Assembly (NCBI GenBank): GCA_964352675.1
Contig: CAYGSN010000048.1
Coordinates: 1 to 7,759, forward strand
From: CAYGSN01 sp964352675
Lineage (GTDB): Bacteria; Pseudomonadota; Alphaproteobacteria; Micavibrionales; Micavibrionaceae
Direction of reading: 5' to 3'
DNA length: 7,759 nucleotides
In this document: piece after piece, positions 5,679-7,759 of the stretch
How the letters are laid out: each line of letters opens with the position of its first letter
Position numbering within the stretch: the first letter of the stretch is position 1
Made by a program: the position numbers and the translations under genes
Notes under the pieces: model-generated
Databases searched by the model: none
The model's input: the letters and a program-made list of their open reading frames with translations, nothing else
Told to the model about the DNA's origin: nothing

Positions 5679-6488
5679 TTACGCCGCTTTCAATGCCGCA
5701 GGCATTGTCACGGAATTCTTTCTTGCGATAAACACGCGCGTAGCTCTCAAAATAGAGACCAGCTTTAAAAGCTGAGCAACCACAGGTTTTGTTGACACAC
5801 CAGCAAAGCGCTTAAGCTTTGGATGACTTTGGAGACGCGCGTGCATGTACCCAACTTCATCTGTTTCTACAGTGTTGCCAAAAACACTCTTCCAAGCAGA
5901 AAAAATCTGCGAGGACGGGTGATAAAAAGCACTTTCATTCAAAAACTTCTGGATACCCTTCGTGTATTCTGCCGTATCCTGCCCTCGACCGGAAGGCTTT
6001 CCAAAGCCTAGCTTATGCATCAGAGCAATATAGTTATACTGCAAGGTCTGAAAGCTGCCCATCTTGTGAACAAAAAACAACTTCACATGGTCTTCCCAGA
6101 TAGCCTCAGCCGTTGGGAAAAGCGCGAGGAAAACACCATCTTTTTTCAAAATGCGATTGATCTCTGCAAGGTATTCTTCGGGATTTTTAATATGTTCAAA
6201 CACCATATTCGCAATAACCACGTCATAGCTTTCATCTTCAAATGGAAAAGTTTTTCCGTCATAGAAAATAATATCTTTACCAATTTCCAGACCTGCATCA
6301 CGCACTTTCTCACGGCAAGTGTCTGTAAAAAAGTCCTGTATATCCAAGCCAGTAATGTCCAGTCCCTTCGAGCGCGCATAGGTAATAAATGAGCCTCTCC
6401 AGCACCCGAAATCAAGGCATGCAGGTGACTTCGCACTACTCAATGCGTTCACCTTGCCAATGATATAATCGTAGTGGGCGAAGCTCAT
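5679..6488 (-). CDS. Class I SAM-dependent methyltransferase inserted between rplC and rplD
   Basis: This 269-residue protein has a Rossmann-type SAM-binding domain of the Methyltransf_11 kind. Motif I, CLDFGCWRGSF, is at 24-34, with Trp in place of the second usual Gly. The acidic residue after strand 2 is D49 in GLDI. FPFEDESYDVVIANMVFEHI, at about 81-100, is followed by NPEEYLAEINRILKKDGVFL, the typical motif IV/post-motif block. Residues about 125-230 form a less familiar C-terminal part (WEDHVKLFFVHKM, FYHPSSQIFSAWKSVFG), and 235-256 is hydrophobic/basic. There is no NPPY motif, so it is not a PrmB/PrmC-type glutamine methylase. The ATG at 6488 is preferred; an in-frame TTG at 6494, immediately after the rplC stop, would add two residues. 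The SD is weak, so coupling to rplC termination is likely. Hand-counted GC is about 44%, against 56-59% in neighbouring samples, which suggests acquisition. The substrate is unknown. Confidence 0.93.
   Translation of the reverse strand: MSFAHYDYIIGKVNALSSAKSPACLDFGCWRGSFITYARSKGLDITGLDIQDFFTDTCREKVRDAGLEIGKDIIFYDGKTFPFEDESYDVVIANMVFEHIKNPEEYLAEINRILKKDGVFLALFPTAEAIWEDHVKLFFVHKMGSFQTLQYNYIALMHKLGFGKPSGRGQDTAEYTKGIQKFLNESAFYHPSSQIFSAWKSVFGNTVETDEVGYMHARLQSHPKLKRFAGVSTKPVVAQLLKLVSILRATRVFIARKNSVTMPAALKAA
5691..5707 (-). promoter_or_regulatory. Strong short hairpin at the 3' end of the methyltransferase gene
   Basis: CAATGCC and GGCATTG form a perfect 7-bp stem with a three-base TGC loop in the transcript, inside the last codons of the methyltransferase gene and about 40 nt before the rplD ATG. 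No U-tract follows. It could influence mRNA processing or ribosome transit between the inserted gene and rplD, or be chance. Confidence 0.35.
5760..5774. repeat. Short inverted repeat inside the methyltransferase gene
   Basis: CAGCTTTTAAAGCTG on the minus strand has perfect 7-base arms around one central base. It falls in the coding region for the hydrophobic C-terminal segment. The one-base centre would not make a good RNA loop unless inner pairs open. It may be a chance palindrome and has no obvious function. Confidence 0.3.
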
Positions 6489-6494
6489 TTTCAA

Positions 6495-7304
6495 TTACTC
6501 GCTTTTCTCGTTTGGTTGTGTTTCTTCTGCTGTTGCCTGAGATTCTGTATTTCCATCCTCAGCAGCAGCCTCCTCAACCTTCGCTTCTTCCTGCTTGTTG
6601 GCAGAAACAGCATTAGAAGTTTTCAAACCCGCGGGCATCGGAATACCTTTAGGCAGAGGCTTTTTCACAGCATCGGTAATGAATACCCAACCGGATTTTG
6701 CGCCGGGAACGGCACCCTTCACCAGTACAAGGTTTTCTTCTTCATCTATTGCAACGACCTCCAGATTCTGGGTCGTCACGCGCTCATTCCCCATCTGTCC
6801 TGCCATTTTCTTGCCCTTGAACACCTTTCCGGGTTCCTGACACTGACCGGTCGAACCATGGGCACGGTGAGAAATAGACACACCATGAGAGGCGCGCATA
6901 CCGCTAAAGTTATGGCGTTTCATCGCACCGGCAAAACCTTTACCGATAGATGTACCGGCAACATCAACAAACTGGCCGGGAATAAAATGATTCGCGCTCA
7001 GCTCTGCACCAACATCCAGAACGTTTTCGTTAGAGACGCGAAATTCAGCTATTTTCTTCTTTGGCTCAACTTTGGCCTTAGCAAAATGGCCGCGATTGGC
7101 CTTGCTTGTGCGCTTTACCTTGGCAGCACCGGCACCGAGCTGAACGGCAACATAGCCATCTTTCTCTTCAGAGCGTACTGCAACAACTTGGCATTGATCA
7201 ATTTTCAAAACAGTCACCGGGATATGACGTCCGTCTTCATCGAAGATACGTGTCATCCCTTCTTTTCTTGCAATCAATCCAGTTCTTTGAACCATTTTGG
7301 TCAT
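6495..7304 (-). CDS. rplC: Ribosomal protein L3 with acidic C-terminal tail
   Basis: L3 is an early assembly protein whose central loop reaches the peptidyl-transferase centre. The 269-residue product has the L3 N-terminus (RTGLIARKEGMTRIFDEDGR, 7-26), GTSIGKGFAGAMKRHNFSG at 117-135 and GSTGQCQEPGKVFKGKKMAG at 150-169. Gln156 corresponds to the Gln methylated by PrmB in E. coli L3 (Q150). The core ends near 228. Residues about 237-269 are a Glu/Ala/Gln-rich disordered tail with about 11 acidic and 3 Lys residues, making the protein some 40-60 residues longer than E. coli L3 (209). The ATG at 7304 has AAGGA 8 nt upstream; M4 is an alternative without an SD. A methyltransferase gene, not rplD, follows directly. 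Confidence 0.97.
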   Translation of the reverse strand: MTKMVQRTGLIARKEGMTRIFDEDGRHIPVTVLKIDQCQVVAVRSEEKDGYVAVQLGAGAAKVKRTSKANRGHFAKAKVEPKKKIAEFRVSNENVLDVGAELSANHFIPGQFVDVAGTSIGKGFAGAMKRHNFSGMRASHGVSISHRAHGSTGQCQEPGKVFKGKKMAGQMGNERVTTQNLEVVAIDEEENLVLVKGAVPGAKSGWVFITDAVKKPLPKGIPMPAGLKTSNAVSANKQEEAKVEEAAAEDGNTESQATAEETQPNEKSE

Positions 7305-7324
7305 TTTTCTCTTCCTTTCCAGAG

Positions 7325-7343
7325 GTTGCCCACCATGAGCAAC
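7325..7343 (-). promoter_or_regulatory. Compact hairpin in the rpsJ–rplC spacer
   Basis: In the minus-strand transcript GTTGCTC and GGGCAAC pair (7 bp including one G·U) around the loop ATGGT, 20 nt upstream of the rplC start. The spacer (7305-7370) is 66 nt, unusually long for this operon. There is no U-run, so it is not a terminator. It could be a translational control or processing element, but no known leader motif is recognised. Confidence 0.35.
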
Positions 7344-7370
7344 ATGCGTTCAGATCTATACGTCTAAATA

Positions 7371-7697
7371 TTAAGCCGCCTGTATCTGACCGATTTTAAT
7401 TTCAACATCCACACCAGCAGGCAAATCAAGCTTCATCAGCGCATCAATCGTCTGTGGTGTCGGCTCAACGACATCCAAAAGGCGTTTATGCGTCCGCATC
7501 TCGAACTGCTCTTGCGAGTTTTTATTCACGTGCGGAGAGCGGATCACCGAAAACATTTTTCTACGATTTGGCATCGGCACGGGGCCGCGCACACGGGCAC
7601 CCGTGCGCTTGGCTGTGTTCACGATTTCGCTGCTCGCCGTATCCAGAATACGGTGATCAAAAGCCTTCAGTGTAATGCGTATGCTGTGTGCGTCCAT
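7371..7697 (-). CDS. rpsJ: Ribosomal protein S10 (NusE)
   Basis: S10 is a small-subunit head protein and, as NusE, couples ribosomes to the transcription antitermination complex through NusB and NusG. The 108-residue product reads MDAHSIRITLKAFDHRILDT, AKRTGARVRGPVPMPNRRKM, RSPHVNKNSQEQFEMRTHKR and LLDVVEPTPQTIDALMKLDL, all family hallmarks. It ends with an extra IGQIQAA beyond the usual VDVEIK(L) end, giving a few residues more than the typical 102-105. The ATG lies 6 nt after tuf, with GGAG/AAGGA in between. It is the first gene of the S10 set. Confidence 0.98.
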   Translation of the reverse strand: MDAHSIRITLKAFDHRILDTASSEIVNTAKRTGARVRGPVPMPNRRKMFSVIRSPHVNKNSQEQFEMRTHKRLLDVVEPTPQTIDALMKLDLPAGVDVEIKIGQIQAA

Positions 7698-7703
7698 TAT
7701 TCC

Positions 7704-7759
7704 TTACTCCACAATCTTAGAAACGACGCCGGCGCCGACGGTTCTGCCGCCTTCGCGGA
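7704..7759 (-). CDS. tuf: Elongation factor Tu, C-terminal end only
   Basis: Reading the minus strand back from the TAA at 7706-7704 gives REGGRTVGAGVVSKIVE, the invariant C-terminus of EF-Tu (domain III). EF-Tu is the GTPase that delivers aminoacyl-tRNA to the ribosome. Only the last 17 complete codons lie in the window. Its position immediately before rpsJ shows the str operon joined to the S10 operon, as is common in Alphaproteobacteria. Confidence 0.95.
   Translation of the reverse strand, partial: REGGRTVGAGVVSKIVE

Noticed and set aside
5679..6488. Idea that the inserted gene is PrmB, the L3 glutamine methylase, because it adjoins rplC and L3 keeps the target Gln
   Set aside because: PrmB-type enzymes carry an NPPY motif and a different N-terminal domain; this protein has neither. 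Adjacency alone is not evidence for an L3 substrate.
6489..6494. TTG start for the methyltransferase directly after the rplC stop
   Set aside because: It would add only two residues. The ATG six bases further on is the better start, although the TTG cannot be excluded since neither has a strong SD.
6474..7367. Long open frame (297 codons) on the plus strand opposite rplC
   Set aside because: It is antisense to a certain rplC, has no family resemblance, and is Phe/Leu/His-rich as expected from the complement of Lys/Glu-rich coding. Other plus-strand frames (e.g. 2586-3083, 3915-4550, 5253-5768) are shadows for the same reason.

Overview
The window is a stretch of the str–S10–spc ribosomal-protein supercluster. 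Every convincing gene lies on the minus strand, so transcription runs from high to low coordinates. Protein signatures point to an alphaproteobacterium: the L22, L4, S10 and S17 sequences read like that class, and tuf sits directly upstream of rpsJ. The exact order or genus cannot be settled from the window. Hand-counted GC is about 56-59% in samples of rplB and rplD.

In transcription order the layout is: tuf 3' end (7759-7704), rpsJ/S10, rplC/L3, a SAM-dependent methyltransferase gene (6488-5679), rplD/L4, rplW/L23, rplB/L2, rpsS/S19, rplV/L22, rpsC/S3, a 161-nt AT-rich gap, rplP/L16, rpmC/L29, rpsQ/S17, rplN/L14, rplX/L24, and the 5' part of rplE/L5 (476-1, running off the window). Apart from the methyltransferase this is the canonical S10 order followed by the start of the spc order. 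Spacers are short (2-66 nt), Shine-Dalgarno (SD) sequences often lie inside the preceding gene, and no intrinsic terminator is seen, so the block looks like one long co-transcribed unit. Its main promoter would lie beyond the right-hand edge.

The main anomaly is the roughly 0.8-kb class I methyltransferase gene between rplC and rplD, a junction that is almost never interrupted in bacteria. It is in operon orientation, begins 6 nt after the rplC stop, leaves rplD with its own SD, and has about 44% GC. It looks like an acquired gene tuned to be tolerated within, or expressed from, the ribosomal operon. Its fold resembles small-molecule, lipid or glycan methyltransferases rather than known ribosomal-protein methylases, so its substrate is unknown.

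Secondary anomalies are a long Lys/Ala-rich C-terminal extension on S17, an acidic Glu-rich tail on L3, a short basic tail on L29, and the large rpsC–rplP gap. That gap holds a plausible internal promoter, an imperfect hairpin, a 12-bp palindrome and a duplicated SD-ATG arrangement. The remaining genes are ordinary and together encode the translation core: the L2/L3/L4 peptidyl-transferase and tunnel scaffold, L22/L23/L29 at the tunnel and its exit, S3/S10/S19/S17 of the small subunit, and EF-Tu.
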